The translations under genes were made by a program, and so were the position numbers. A stretch of DNA of 64,000 bases from Maccoyibacter sp900556645 (GTDB lineage Bacteria > Bacillota > Clostridia > Lachnospirales > Lachnospiraceae). The DNA is taken from the NCBI GenBank assembly GCA_958349535.1, contig CATWDJ010000009.1, positions 8,416 to 72,415 of the forward strand, given 5' to 3'. Below the pieces are notes generated by a model. That model was not told where the DNA came from. It saw only the letters and a program-made list of their open reading frames with translations, and made no database searches. This document shows positions 8,846 to 17,201 of the stretch, one piece after another (within the stretch, counting starts at the first letter, position 1; each line of letters begins with the position of its first letter).

Positions 8846-9126
8846 CGGAACAGTTTTCCTAAAAAGTTTTCTGCTTTCTTTCCGTAATCCTCTGCTTCTG
8901 AATAAGTCAGACTGGTTACCAGTCCATCGATATCCACCTCACCCCTCTCAAGGGTCAGACGGCTGACATGCAAATCTTCTCCCTTAATCAAAAGCATCCC
9001 CATTTCCGTCTGCAACAGGATTTCTTTCGGATCAAAGGATATAACGTTCTTTACTCCCGAAAAATTTCCAATCCGGCGGTTGCTCAGGGTAACCTTATGT
9101 GCTTTTGTGCCATTCCGTTCTTCCAT
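8842..9126 (-). CDS. yabP: Sporulation protein YabP
   Basis: Small sporulation protein required, with YabQ, for cortex assembly. The 94-residue sequence carries the YabP/YqfC family features: HKVTLSNRR near the start and GVKNVISFDPKEILLQTEMG in the middle, consistent with a beta-rich fold. ATG at 9126 is chosen because AGGAGG lies 7 nt upstream; an in-frame TTG two codons earlier is only one base from the Shine-Dalgarno and cannot be used. Overlaps yabQ by four bases. Confidence 0.93.
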   Translation of the reverse strand: MEERNGTKAHKVTLSNRRIGNFSGVKNVISFDPKEILLQTEMGMLLIKGEDLHVSRLTLERGEVDIDGLVTSLTYSEAEDYGKKAENFLGKLFR

Positions 9127-9198
9127 ATACAAACCTCCTAATCATGGAACAGATGTCCCCTTTACAGTATATTAGGAGTTTTCCTTTTTATGCCTGCG

Positions 9199-9438
9199 TT
9201 ACAGATAGCGGAACATATCTTTTGCATCTTCCTTCTTGGTGCTCTCTGCCAGACTCAGAACCTCTACCTTCACGGTTTTCTGACCAAACAGAATCTCTAT
9301 CACATCTCCCACCTTTACGTTAACCGATGCCTTGGCGGTCTTACCATTTACCATAACTCTTCCTGCATCACAGGCTTCATTTGCCACTGTTCTGCGTTTG
9401 ATTAAACGCGACACTTTTAAAAACTTATCTAATCTCAT
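9199..9438 (-). CDS. rqcP: S4-domain ribosome quality-control factor RqcP (YabO)
   Basis: The 79-residue protein is a lone S4 RNA-binding domain beginning MRLDKFLKVSRLIKRRTVANEACD with VMVNGKTAKAS in the second half. In Bacillus RqcP binds stalled 50S subunits with RqcH and helps poly-alanine tailing of blocked nascent chains. The Shine-Dalgarno GGAG lies 8 nt upstream. Position between hup and yabP follows the usual Firmicutes order. An HslR-type heat-shock protein has the same fold, but context favours RqcP. Confidence 0.92.
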   Translation of the reverse strand: MRLDKFLKVSRLIKRRTVANEACDAGRVMVNGKTAKASVNVKVGDVIEILFGQKTVKVEVLSLAESTKKEDAKDMFRYL

Positions 9439-9460
9439 ATTTCTTCTCCATTACAAGAAA

Positions 9461-9491
9461 AAGCTCAAAACCTGTTATAGGTTTTGAGCTT
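9461..9491 (-). terminator. Terminator downstream of hup
   Basis: AAGCTCAAAACCT and AGGTTTTGAGCTT form a 13-bp perfect stem followed by a T-rich run. It lies between hup and rqcP, so rqcP-yabP-yabQ-divIC may depend on read-through or another start. Confidence 0.9.
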
Positions 9492-9510
9492 ATACTTTAC
9501 ACACTCTGAA

Positions 9511-9786
9511 CTATGCGTTAATCATATCTTTTAAAGCTTTTCCTGCTTTGAACTTAGGTGCTTTAGAAGCAGGGATAACCATTTCTTTGCCTGTCTGAGG
9601 GTTTCTTCCTGTTCTCTCAGCTCTCTCAGATACTTCAAATGTACCGAAACCAACTAACTGAATCTTCTCGCCTTTCTTTAATTCTTCTGCAACAACATCT
9701 GTGAATGCTTTTAATGCTGCTTCTGCATCTTTTTTTGATAATTCAGTCTTGTCAGCAATAGCTGCTACTAACTCTGCTTTGTTCAT
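9511..9786 (-). CDS. hup: DNA-binding protein HU
   Basis: Histone-like nucleoid protein that bends DNA. The 91-residue product has the full HU signature: MNKAELVAAIADKTELSKKDAE, GFGTFEVSERAERTGRNPQTG at the DNA-contacting arm with the conserved proline, and PKFKAGKALKDMI at the end. A strong AGGAGG lies 11 nt upstream of the ATG and its own promoter lies at 9852-9880. High expression is expected from the consensus promoter. Confidence 0.97.
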   Translation of the reverse strand: MNKAELVAAIADKTELSKKDAEAALKAFTDVVAEELKKGEKIQLVGFGTFEVSERAERTGRNPQTGKEMVIPASKAPKFKAGKALKDMINA

Positions 9787-9851
9787 GTGATATGTCCTCC
9801 TCTATCAATTCTATTTTTCGAGATTATCTTCCCAAATTACCTACAAATATA

Positions 9852-9880
9852 TTTATACTTGTTTTTGTACATGTTGTCAA
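9852..9880 (-). promoter_or_regulatory. hup promoter
   Basis: TTGACA (9880-9875), 17-bp spacer, TATAAA (9857-9852) on the minus strand, about 65 bp upstream of the hup start. Confidence 0.8.
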
Positions 9881-9905
9881 GAAATTTTGCTCTTTTTATA
9901 AGGAT

Positions 9906-11639
9906 TTAGAGCATTTTTTCTATCATATCCAACACTTCTTTTCCCAGATGCTCTGATTTTTCTTCCGCATCTTTTAAGGAGGAACCCTTTACGCCATAGT
10001 AGAATTTTACCTTTGGTTCCGTGCCGGAAGGTCTTACACATACCCATGCATCATCGGTAAGCTCATAATATAATACATTGGAAGATGGCAGTCCGGTGGA
10101 GGTTACAGCACCGGTCTTCATATCCACAATAGTATCTTTCTTATAGTCTCTTGCAGCCGTTACCTCATAGCCGCCGATTTCTTTCGGAGCATCTGCACGA
10201 AGAGTCTCTAAAATGGTCTGAATTTTCTCCAGTCCTTCGATACCCTTTAAGGTAATTGCCTTTACATCATCCTTGTAGTAGCCATATTTCTCGTACATAT
10301 CAATCATAGCATCCCACAGGGTTTTTCCTTTGGTCTTATAATAAGCTGCCGCCTCACAGAGGGTCATAGAGGCTACCACCGCATCCTTATCTCTGGCATA
10401 GGTTCCGGTAAGACAGCCATAGCTCTCTTCCATTCCAAAGAGATAGGTTCCTTTTCCGGTTTTCTCAAACTCTAATATTTTCTGTCCGATGAACTTAAAG
10501 CCTGTTAAAACCTCCACCAGTTGGATTCCATAATATTTCGCAATGGCATCTGCCATATTGGTGGATACGATAGACTTGATAAAAGCTCCGTCCTCCGGCA
10601 GTCCTTCTTTTTCTTTTCTCTGTCCGATGACATAGTCTCCGATGAGACATCCCGACATATTTCCTGTGAGAGAATGGTACTCTCCCGTCTTAGAATCCTT
10701 CACATAGACGCCCAGACGGTCTGCATCCGGGTCTGTTGCCAGGACTAAATCCGCATCAATTTCCTTTGCCATGGCAAGTCCTAATACAAATGCCTCCTCG
10801 GATTCAGGATTCGGATAGCTGACCGTTGGAAATTCTCCATCTGGCTTCTCCTGCTCCGGCACCACATAGACATGTTCAAATCCAAGCTCCTTTAACACTC
10901 TTCGAACCGGAATATTTCCTGTTCCGTGAAGAGGTGTATATACAATCTTTAACTGGTCTTTCACTTCATCAATGGCATCTTGATGAAGCACCAGTTTCTT
11001 CAGCTCCGCAATATAAGCATCGTCCACTTTGGCACCGTTGGTCTCATAGAGACCCGCTTTTACTGCCTCTTCTTTGGACATGGTCTTTACCGTATCAAAA
11101 TCGGTTACTGCCTTTACCTCATCCATAATTCCGCTGTCATGAGGCGGTGTAATCTGTGCACCGTCTTCCCAATATACTTTATATCCGTTATATTCCGGCG
11201 GATTGTGGCTGGCTGTTATATTGATTCCGGCAATACAATTCAGCTTTCTTACCGCATAGGATAATTCCGGTGTCGGTCTTAAAGACTCAAACACATATGC
11301 CTTAATGCCGTTTGCTGCGAGACAGAGAGCCGCTTCATCTGAAAATTCCGGTGACATTCTTCTGGAATCGTATGCGATGGCAACCCCACGATTCTCTCCT
11401 CCAACCTTTTTGATATAGTTGGCAAGTCCCTGTGTAGCCTTCCGTACGGTGTAAATATTCATGCGGTTGGTACCTGCTCCGATAACACCCCGAAGTCCTG
11501 CTGTTCCAAATTCCAGTTCCGTGTAGAAACGGTCTTCGATTTCTTTTTCATTACCTGCAATTCCTTTGAGTTCTGCTTTTGTTGCCTCATCAAAATATGG
11601 ATTGGCAAGCCAGCTTTCATACATTTCTTTATAACCCAT
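9906..11639 (-). CDS. pgcA: Alpha-phosphoglucomutase / phosphomannomutase family
   Basis: Interconverts glucose-1-phosphate and glucose-6-phosphate, feeding glycogen (GlgC/GlgD are encoded about 21 kb away) and cell-wall sugar nucleotides. The 577-aa protein has the four alpha-D-phosphohexomutase domains: catalytic serine loop TASHNPPEYNGYKVYW (about residue 140), metal loop DPDADRLGV (about 305), sugar loop GMEESYG (about 400), and phosphate loop VRPSGTEPKVKFY near the end. Length matches the Bacillus PgcA class rather than the 450-residue GlmM class. Start ATG follows AGGAGG. Confidence 0.94.
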   Translation of the reverse strand: MGYKEMYESWLANPYFDEATKAELKGIAGNEKEIEDRFYTELEFGTAGLRGVIGAGTNRMNIYTVRKATQGLANYIKKVGGENRGVAIAYDSRRMSPEFSDEAALCLAANGIKAYVFESLRPTPELSYAVRKLNCIAGINITASHNPPEYNGYKVYWEDGAQITPPHDSGIMDEVKAVTDFDTVKTMSKEEAVKAGLYETNGAKVDDAYIAELKKLVLHQDAIDEVKDQLKIVYTPLHGTGNIPVRRVLKELGFEHVYVVPEQEKPDGEFPTVSYPNPESEEAFVLGLAMAKEIDADLVLATDPDADRLGVYVKDSKTGEYHSLTGNMSGCLIGDYVIGQRKEKEGLPEDGAFIKSIVSTNMADAIAKYYGIQLVEVLTGFKFIGQKILEFEKTGKGTYLFGMEESYGCLTGTYARDKDAVVASMTLCEAAAYYKTKGKTLWDAMIDMYEKYGYYKDDVKAITLKGIEGLEKIQTILETLRADAPKEIGGYEVTAARDYKKDTIVDMKTGAVTSTGLPSSNVLYYELTDDAWVCVRPSGTEPKVKFYYGVKGSSLKDAEEKSEHLGKEVLDMIEKML

Positions 11640-11677
11640 TGTCTTTTCCTCCTATGCACATTCTTTTTATATTGAAT

Positions 11678-12940
11678 TTAATCCAACAGCGTGGATAATA
11701 AATCACTTACTTTTTTATAAGAAGAGGTCTCCTCATCCGAGGAATCCTCAGTTTTTTTACTGTCAGAGCTGCTTGTACCAGAAGTTCCCGTACTCTTGGA
11801 ACTAGAGCTCGTACCAGAACCGGAGCTGCTAGAGTTGGTACTGCTTGTACTGGAAGAAGTCGTCTGGGAAGAGCTACTCTTCTCCTCTTCCTCTTTTTCC
11901 GCAGCCACCGCATCCAAATCAATGGAAATGACAGCTTCTTTGGAGCTGACCATCAGTTTTTCATTGAAATCATCATAGCCTTCCGCAATGATTCCGATAC
12001 GGTATACTCCATATTTCAAATCCATAGGCTGGGTGGCATCCACCACCTCTCCGTTCAGGGTCAGCACAGCCCCTTCCGGTTTAATCTGAAACTGAATCCT
12101 GCAATAGCTTGGTCCACTTCCCTGATATTCATTCAAATCCACCACGGTGGTCTCGTTTTTATTTACGGTAATTTCTTTTGTATCACCGTATCCATCCTTT
12201 GCTACAGACAGCTTATAGGTGCCCTGCGGAACCTCCACCTTCATATCCTTGGAAACCTTTAAAAACGCCGCATTTCCAATGGACAGCCATCCGCCTTCAA
12301 ATAAGTCCGTATTAGTAAATGTCAAAAATCCATGTCCACTGGTAACGGATATGGCTACAATCTTCTTATCAACTCCCGAAACCCGCAGCACATCATTTTC
12401 TGTAATATCATCCAGAGCAATCTGTTCTGCATCCAGAAAGACCAGCAGAGAATCATCATAATAATATTTGGTCTTACCCACTGTAATCATCTGTTGATCC
12501 TGTTTCATAGAAAAACGCTCTACGTTTTCCTGCTCCCATGCTTCGTCGGAAAGCTGTATCAACGAAACAGCTCCGTTTTCTCTGGTTTCCCCAATCTTCA
12601 CAATCCTGCCCGGCAGCATCTTCTCCACACCGGTCAGTCCTCCGTATTTATCCCGAAACTCTGTTCCGTCGGAATAACCATAATCAGATATCTTACCGCT
12701 TTTGGTATTCTGAAGACGTATCAACTGTTTCTCTGTATCTATCTCTATTACTGCATATGTTTTTTGCTCCGATTCGTTTTTCTTCGCTTCCTCTTCTTTG
12801 GTGTCTTTCTCCTTGCCCAGACTGTAAACCTCATTTCCTACTTTGATATTGCTCTCTTTTTTATCTCCACAGCCTGCGATAACCAGAGTCAGCAGCAGAA
12901 GCATTCCCATACACAGAAAACCTTTTTTCCTGCTTTTCAT
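11678..12940 (-). CDS. PEGA-domain lipoprotein with Ser/Thr-rich tail
   Basis: A 420-residue surface lipoprotein of unknown function. A basic start, a hydrophobic stretch and the lipobox VIAGC (Cys about 24) mark a type II signal peptide. Residues about 60-200 are predicted beta-rich, then two PEGA-like repeats follow (about 215-270 and 280-345, the second with GVYRIGIIAEGYDDF). The last 70 residues are almost pure Ser/Thr with scattered Lys/Asp, a flexible linker ending in a short helix. PEGA domains are usually found in envelope proteins. GGTG upstream of the ATG supports the start. Confidence 0.85.
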   Translation of the reverse strand: MKSRKKGFLCMGMLLLLTLVIAGCGDKKESNIKVGNEVYSLGKEKDTKEEEAKKNESEQKTYAVIEIDTEKQLIRLQNTKSGKISDYGYSDGTEFRDKYGGLTGVEKMLPGRIVKIGETRENGAVSLIQLSDEAWEQENVERFSMKQDQQMITVGKTKYYYDDSLLVFLDAEQIALDDITENDVLRVSGVDKKIVAISVTSGHGFLTFTNTDLFEGGWLSIGNAAFLKVSKDMKVEVPQGTYKLSVAKDGYGDTKEITVNKNETTVVDLNEYQGSGPSYCRIQFQIKPEGAVLTLNGEVVDATQPMDLKYGVYRIGIIAEGYDDFNEKLMVSSKEAVISIDLDAVAAEKEEEEKSSSSQTTSSSTSSTNSSSSGSGTSSSSKSTGTSGTSSSDSKKTEDSSDEETSSYKKVSDLLSTLLD

Positions 12941-13003
12941 GGCTCACCTCATCTAATTTTTATTATACATGATTCCCCATGAAATGCCAAGAAACTTTCA
13001 CTT

Positions 13004-13984
13004 TTATGAGTATGCGAAATGCTTCATAAATGCCAAAAACTGTGCTCTGTTTTCCTCCTCGGATTTCATCTTTTCCAACTTCTCTAAGTATCTGCCAAAT
13101 CCCCATGCTTTATTAGCGTTATAGTAGTGGTTTGCGATTTTCCAAAATTTTTCGGGATAGGCAAGCCGCAGATACAATTGCTCGGTCTCGTATTCGGACA
13201 TCTTCCGACTTTCCTCATAGGAGCGTATCATCTCCATCCCCAATCCCATGTTCCAATTATTTTTCTCCAAAATTTTCCGCATAAACCGTGCCAAATCACT
13301 GACCTGTACGTCATAGCAAATACTGTCAAAGCTGATAATCGCCGGCTCATTTTCGCAAAAAACAATGTTGTGCTGGTTAAAATCGCCGTGACAGACCCCG
13401 AATCCCTGTCGCTGCCCCTGCTGGTTTCGCAGTCCATCCAGTATCTCCTGTGCCTGCTCCTCCAATCTGGGATACAGTTCTAAGAATTCCTTTTCAAATT
13501 CACTTTTACTTTTTCTGCTTTTTACATAATTTTTGATGGTTCGCAACTCTCTGGTATGCTTTTCATATGTCTCCAGCAATTTTTCTTCTCCGCTTTTTAA
13601 TACCTCCGGCATTTCTTCCGTGGTTTCATTTAAAACATTATGTAAACTCGCAAGGGTCTTTACCCCTTTCTGGATTTCATCCCAGCTTCCGGTACTGCAT
13701 TCTTTTCCTTCGCACCAGTATCGCATCAAATAGGCATATCCGTCCAGGTCGTGGCTTAAATGTTCTCCCTCTTTGGTAGACACCACCCTCTCGGTTCTCA
13801 GTCCTTTTTCATTGACTGCATCCAATATCTCCGCCAGAAAATCTGCCTTTGCAGCGGAGCCGGCATATTCTTTGAGATAGACTTTTCCCTTGTCGGTTAC
13901 GGCAAAAACCGCACCTCTGCCCTTATAGGTATCCAAGACCTCCAGCGAATATTGTTCAAAGACCGCTTCTTCTTTATAATACAC
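13004..13984 (-). CDS. CotS/YutH-like spore coat protein with kinase fold
   Basis: A 326-residue protein of the aminoglycoside phosphotransferase-like CotS family, found in spore coats of Bacillus and Clostridia. The phosphotransferase-type loop CHGDFNQHNIVF (about residue 210) and a following FDSICYDVQVSDLARF stretch (ISFD replaces the usual DFD) are visible. Enzyme activity is doubtful for this family. The start GTG at 13984 is preferred: GGAGGGG lies 5 nt upstream, while an ATG 17 codons earlier has no ribosome site. That Shine-Dalgarno is inside a hairpin that overlaps the cca stop codon (see separate entry). Confidence 0.85.
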   Translation of the reverse strand: MYYKEEAVFEQYSLEVLDTYKGRGAVFAVTDKGKVYLKEYAGSAAKADFLAEILDAVNEKGLRTERVVSTKEGEHLSHDLDGYAYLMRYWCEGKECSTGSWDEIQKGVKTLASLHNVLNETTEEMPEVLKSGEEKLLETYEKHTRELRTIKNYVKSRKSKSEFEKEFLELYPRLEEQAQEILDGLRNQQGQRQGFGVCHGDFNQHNIVFCENEPAIISFDSICYDVQVSDLARFMRKILEKNNWNMGLGMEMIRSYEESRKMSEYETEQLYLRLAYPEKFWKIANHYYNANKAWGFGRYLEKLEKMKSEEENRAQFLAFMKHFAYS

Positions 13985-13986
13985 AA

Positions 13987-14049
13987 AAACCCCTCCACAT
14001 GACCGATTCACAGCTATCCTGTGTCTCTCTATCATATGAAAAGGGGTTT
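13987..14049 (-). promoter_or_regulatory. Hairpin enclosing the Shine-Dalgarno of the CotS-like gene
   Basis: On the minus strand AAACCCC (14049-14043) pairs with GGGGTTT (13993-13987), continued by CATATG/CATGTG (14038-14033 with 14001-13996, one G-U), with an inner CACAG/CTGTG stem. The 3' arm holds GGAGGGG and is followed by five T residues and the GTG start. It begins at the cca stop codon, so it could terminate cca RNA or hide the ribosome site in read-through RNA. Confidence 0.6.
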
Positions 14050-15379
14050 ATTTATATACCTTTTTCACTTGTCCCAACAGATATTCTTTTTGATTCTTCT
14101 CCGGTTCCTCTAACACTTCCTCTAAAAGAAGCTTCAAAACCTCACCGATTTCCTTACCCGGCTTCATTCCCACCTCTATCAGGTCTTTTCCGCTGACTGC
14201 CAAATCCTTTAGGCTCAGGCAGTTCTGCTCCTCCTTTATCTTCCTGTAAAGCTTCTCATAAGCATCCACATATTCCAGCTTTTCTTCTCTTCGGTAGTCA
14301 CTCTGTGCCAGAATATCCGCTCTTTTCAATGTGAAAATATCTGGATACCGCTCCTCTCCGATTCGGCGGATGGCTCTTCTTACATTTTTCGGCTCCAGAG
14401 GCGGATTGTCATCATGCCATTGAACCAGCCCACATACTTTATTCATGGTATCCACATCAAACTTCAATCTCCGAAAAATCCTGTGTGCCATTTTAGCTCC
14501 CTCTTGGGGATGACCGTAAAAATGAGCAACACCCTTTTCATCCACAGTTTTACAGACAGGCTTTGCAATATCATGAAACAGAGCCGCCAATCGCAGCACT
14601 TTATCATTGGGAACATTTTCTAAAACCCTTAAGGTATGTTCTCCCACGGTATAACAATGATGCGGATTTTCCTGCGTAGTTTCCATTAATCGGGAAAATT
14701 CCGGCAACACTACATCCGCGATTCCACTCTCATAGACTTTTCGCATTTCCTGTGGATTAGGTGAAGTTAAAAGCTTTACCAGCTCCGTCTGAATTCGCTC
14801 TGCACTGATTTTTCCAATGGTAGGGGACAGTTCCCGAATTGCCTGAAAGGTATTCTCTTCCACCGAAAAGCCCAGTTGTGCCCCAAAGCGGAGTGCCCGC
14901 AGCATCCGCAGTGCATCCTCCGTAAAACGTTCCTTGGGATTTCCCACACAGCGGATACATTTTCTCTCCAAATCTCCTATTCCGTCAAAGGCATCCACCA
15001 AGCCATGGCTCTCGTTATAAGCCATGGCATTAATGGTAAAATCCCTTCTCTTTAAATCCTCTAACAGATTTGACGTATAGGTAACCTCCTTGGGATGTCT
15101 GGCATCTTCATACTCTCCGTCAATACGGTAAGTAGTTACCTCAAAACCTTCCCACTCCAGCATTACCGTAACCGTTCCGTGTTGGATTCCCGTATCTATG
15201 GTATGGGAAAACAAACGCTTCACTTCCTGCGGTTTGGCAGAGGTTGTAATGTCCCAATCCTGAGGATTTCTGCCCAGCACGGAATCCCGGACACATCCGC
15301 CTACTGCATAGGCTTCGTATCCGGCTTCCTCTAATGCTTTTATAATGCTGCTGACCTTTTCCGGTAACTGAATCTTCAT
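14048..15379 (-). CDS. cca: CCA tRNA nucleotidyltransferase with HD domain
   Basis: Adds or repairs the 3' CCA of tRNAs. The 443-aa protein shows the class II nucleotidyltransferase head AVGGCVRDSVLG with the metal pair in DWDIT (about residues 40-44), the RRDFTINAMAY motif, the RNA- and NTP-binding neck ERIQTELVKLL, and a C-terminal HD domain (ALFHDIAKP, about 255-263). The HD part may remove 2',3'-cyclic or terminal phosphates, as known for some relatives. GAGGA upstream supports the ATG. Confidence 0.95.
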   Translation of the reverse strand: MKIQLPEKVSSIIKALEEAGYEAYAVGGCVRDSVLGRNPQDWDITTSAKPQEVKRLFSHTIDTGIQHGTVTVMLEWEGFEVTTYRIDGEYEDARHPKEVTYTSNLLEDLKRRDFTINAMAYNESHGLVDAFDGIGDLERKCIRCVGNPKERFTEDALRMLRALRFGAQLGFSVEENTFQAIRELSPTIGKISAERIQTELVKLLTSPNPQEMRKVYESGIADVVLPEFSRLMETTQENPHHCYTVGEHTLRVLENVPNDKVLRLAALFHDIAKPVCKTVDEKGVAHFYGHPQEGAKMAHRIFRRLKFDVDTMNKVCGLVQWHDDNPPLEPKNVRRAIRRIGEERYPDIFTLKRADILAQSDYRREEKLEYVDAYEKLYRKIKEEQNCLSLKDLAVSGKDLIEVGMKPGKEIGEVLKLLLEEVLEEPEKNQKEYLLGQVKKVYK

Positions 15380-15421
15380 ACTTCCTCTTTCTGTCCCATT
15401 ACCATGGTTGTTTACGCTGAT

Positions 15422-16864
15422 TTAATATGCTTTACCCCAATAGATAAGCTTGTGTGCCGGTTTTCCGCAGCAGACGCAGGTATCTGCAATCTGTTCCTGA
15501 TCCTGAAACGGCATACAACGTGAGGTGGCTGTGGTTTCCTCTTTGATTTTATCCTCACATGCCCGGTCACCGCACCACATACCGCGGATAAATCCCGGTT
15601 TCTCCTCTACAATCTTTTTAAACTCTTCATAATTGTGTGCATCCCAGATATGGGCATCTCTGTGGGCCTTTGCTCTCTGGAACATTTCTTCCTGAATTTT
15701 TTCCAAAAGCTGTGGCAGAACTGTTGCCACTTCCTCTAAACTGCACTCTATTTTTTCTCTGGTATCTCTGCGTACCAGCACACATTTTCCTGCTGCAATA
15801 TCCTTCGGTCCCAATTCCACACGAACCGGAATTCCTCTCATCTCCTGCTCTGAGAATTTCCATCCCGGACTCTTTTCGCTGTCGTCCAACTTGGTTCGGA
15901 TACCTGCCTTCAGAAGTGCTTCCTTCACTTCTCCTGCCCGCTCCAGTACACCTTCCTTCTGCTGTTGGATTGGAATTACCATAACCTGTGTCGGTGCGAT
16001 TCTCGGCGGCAATACCAGACCGGAATCATCTCCGTGTACCATAATGATAGCACCAATCAGACGGGTAGTCATACCCCATGAGGTCTGATGTACATACTGC
16101 AATTTGTTCTCTTTGTCTGTATACTGTATTCCAAAAGCTTTGGCGAATCCGTCTCCAAAGTTATGACTGGTTCCTGACTGCAAGGCTTTTCCGTCATGCA
16201 TTAATGCCTCGATAGTATAGGTTGCCTCGGCTCCTGCAAATTTCTCCTTGTCCGTCTTTCTTCCCCGCACTACAGGCATTGCCAGAACCTCTTCACAGAA
16301 GTCTGCATAAAGGTTCAACATCTGTACGGTTCTCTCCTCTGCTTCCTCTGCGGTTGCGTGAGCGGTATGACCCTCCTGCCACAAAAATTCTCTGGAACGC
16401 AGGAACGGTCTCGTCTCTTTTTCCCATCTTACCACGGAACACCACTGGTTATACACCTTTGGCAAATCACGATAAGACTGAATATCATCTTTATAAAAAT
16501 CACAAAACAAGGTCTCCGAAGTAGGTCTGACACACAGTCTCTCCTGTAACGGATTCAATCCACCGTGGGTTACCCATGCCACCTCCGGTGCAAAGCCTTC
16601 TACGTGATCCTTTTCTTTTTGAAGAAGACTCTCCGGTATAAACATCGGCATATAAACATTTTCCACACCTGTTTCTTTGAATCTGCGGTCAAGCTCTGTC
16701 TGGATATTTTCCCAGATAGCATAGCCCGCCGGTTTGATTACCATACATCCTTTAATGGAAGAATAGTCGATTAACTCTGCTTTTTTTACCACATCCGTAT
16801 ACCATTGTGCAAAATCTTCCTCCATGGATGTGATTGCTTCTACTAATTTTTTGTCCTTTGCCAT
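15422..16864 (-). CDS. proS: Prolyl-tRNA synthetase (archaeal/eukaryal-like type)
   Basis: Charges tRNA-Pro. The 480-residue protein belongs to the ProRS type lacking the bacterial insertion domain and carrying a C-terminal zinc-like domain (CMPFQDQ ... CVCCGKPA) that ends in a Tyr residue. Class II motif 2 (RWEKETRPFLRSREFLWQEGHTAHA) and motif 3 region are clear. ATG at 16864 follows AGGAG by 7 nt; upstream in-frame codons read through an Arg/Lys-rich stretch and are rejected. A T-box leader controls it, so expression should rise when tRNA-Pro is uncharged. Confidence 0.96.
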   Translation of the reverse strand: MAKDKKLVEAITSMEEDFAQWYTDVVKKAELIDYSSIKGCMVIKPAGYAIWENIQTELDRRFKETGVENVYMPMFIPESLLQKEKDHVEGFAPEVAWVTHGGLNPLQERLCVRPTSETLFCDFYKDDIQSYRDLPKVYNQWCSVVRWEKETRPFLRSREFLWQEGHTAHATAEEAEERTVQMLNLYADFCEEVLAMPVVRGRKTDKEKFAGAEATYTIEALMHDGKALQSGTSHNFGDGFAKAFGIQYTDKENKLQYVHQTSWGMTTRLIGAIIMVHGDDSGLVLPPRIAPTQVMVIPIQQQKEGVLERAGEVKEALLKAGIRTKLDDSEKSPGWKFSEQEMRGIPVRVELGPKDIAAGKCVLVRRDTREKIECSLEEVATVLPQLLEKIQEEMFQRAKAHRDAHIWDAHNYEEFKKIVEEKPGFIRGMWCGDRACEDKIKEETTATSRCMPFQDQEQIADTCVCCGKPAHKLIYWGKAY

Positions 16865-16939
16865 GTTTTTTCTCCTTTTCTTTTTCTTAGATGAACCTGC
16901 CCGACCCATTTTCCCTCCTTCGGAGGGCTTTTATATAAT

Positions 16940-17163
16940 AAAAAAGCCGGAGACGATTCATCCCTCAAAAGGGACCGAAAGTCTTCGGCGGTACCACCCT
17001 AATTAACGCACACTGCGTTCTCTCTTCTTCCGTTAACGCCGGAATACGCCAAACTTTCATTCGGATGCTCCAAGGTAGGTTCAAGGCTCGCTGTGATGAA
17101 ATCTCTCAGCCATTGATTTCTTCTCTGTAATCCTGCGTTTCCTCTACTAATCCTTTTCTTTGC
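16940..17163 (-). promoter_or_regulatory. T-box riboswitch of proS (proline specifier)
   Basis: Leader of about 220 nt between proS and ytvI. The T-box core AGGGTGGTACCGC lies at 17000-16988. Downstream a terminator pairs CCGAAGAC (16988-16981) with GTCTCCGG (16954-16947), followed by six T. In Stem I the sequence GAACCTACC offers CCT at 17079-17077 as the specifier codon, which matches proline and the downstream gene. Uncharged tRNA-Pro should favour the antiterminator. It accounts for this gene-free stretch. Confidence 0.93.
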
Positions 17164-17170
17164 GTATTGT

Positions 17171-17200
17171 ATTTTACCCCCTGCCTTTGCCCCTTGTCAA
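17171..17200 (-). promoter_or_regulatory. proS promoter
   Basis: TTGACA (17200-17195), 18-bp spacer, TAAAAT (17176-17171) on the minus strand; the transcript should start near 17163 and run into the T-box. It begins 2 bp after the ytvI stop. Confidence 0.8.
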
Positions 17201-17201
17201 G

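Noticed and set aside
11750..11890. Short tandem repeats resembling a CRISPR or minisatellite
   Set aside because: They encode the Ser/Thr-rich tail of the PEGA lipoprotein and lack uniform repeats and spacers.
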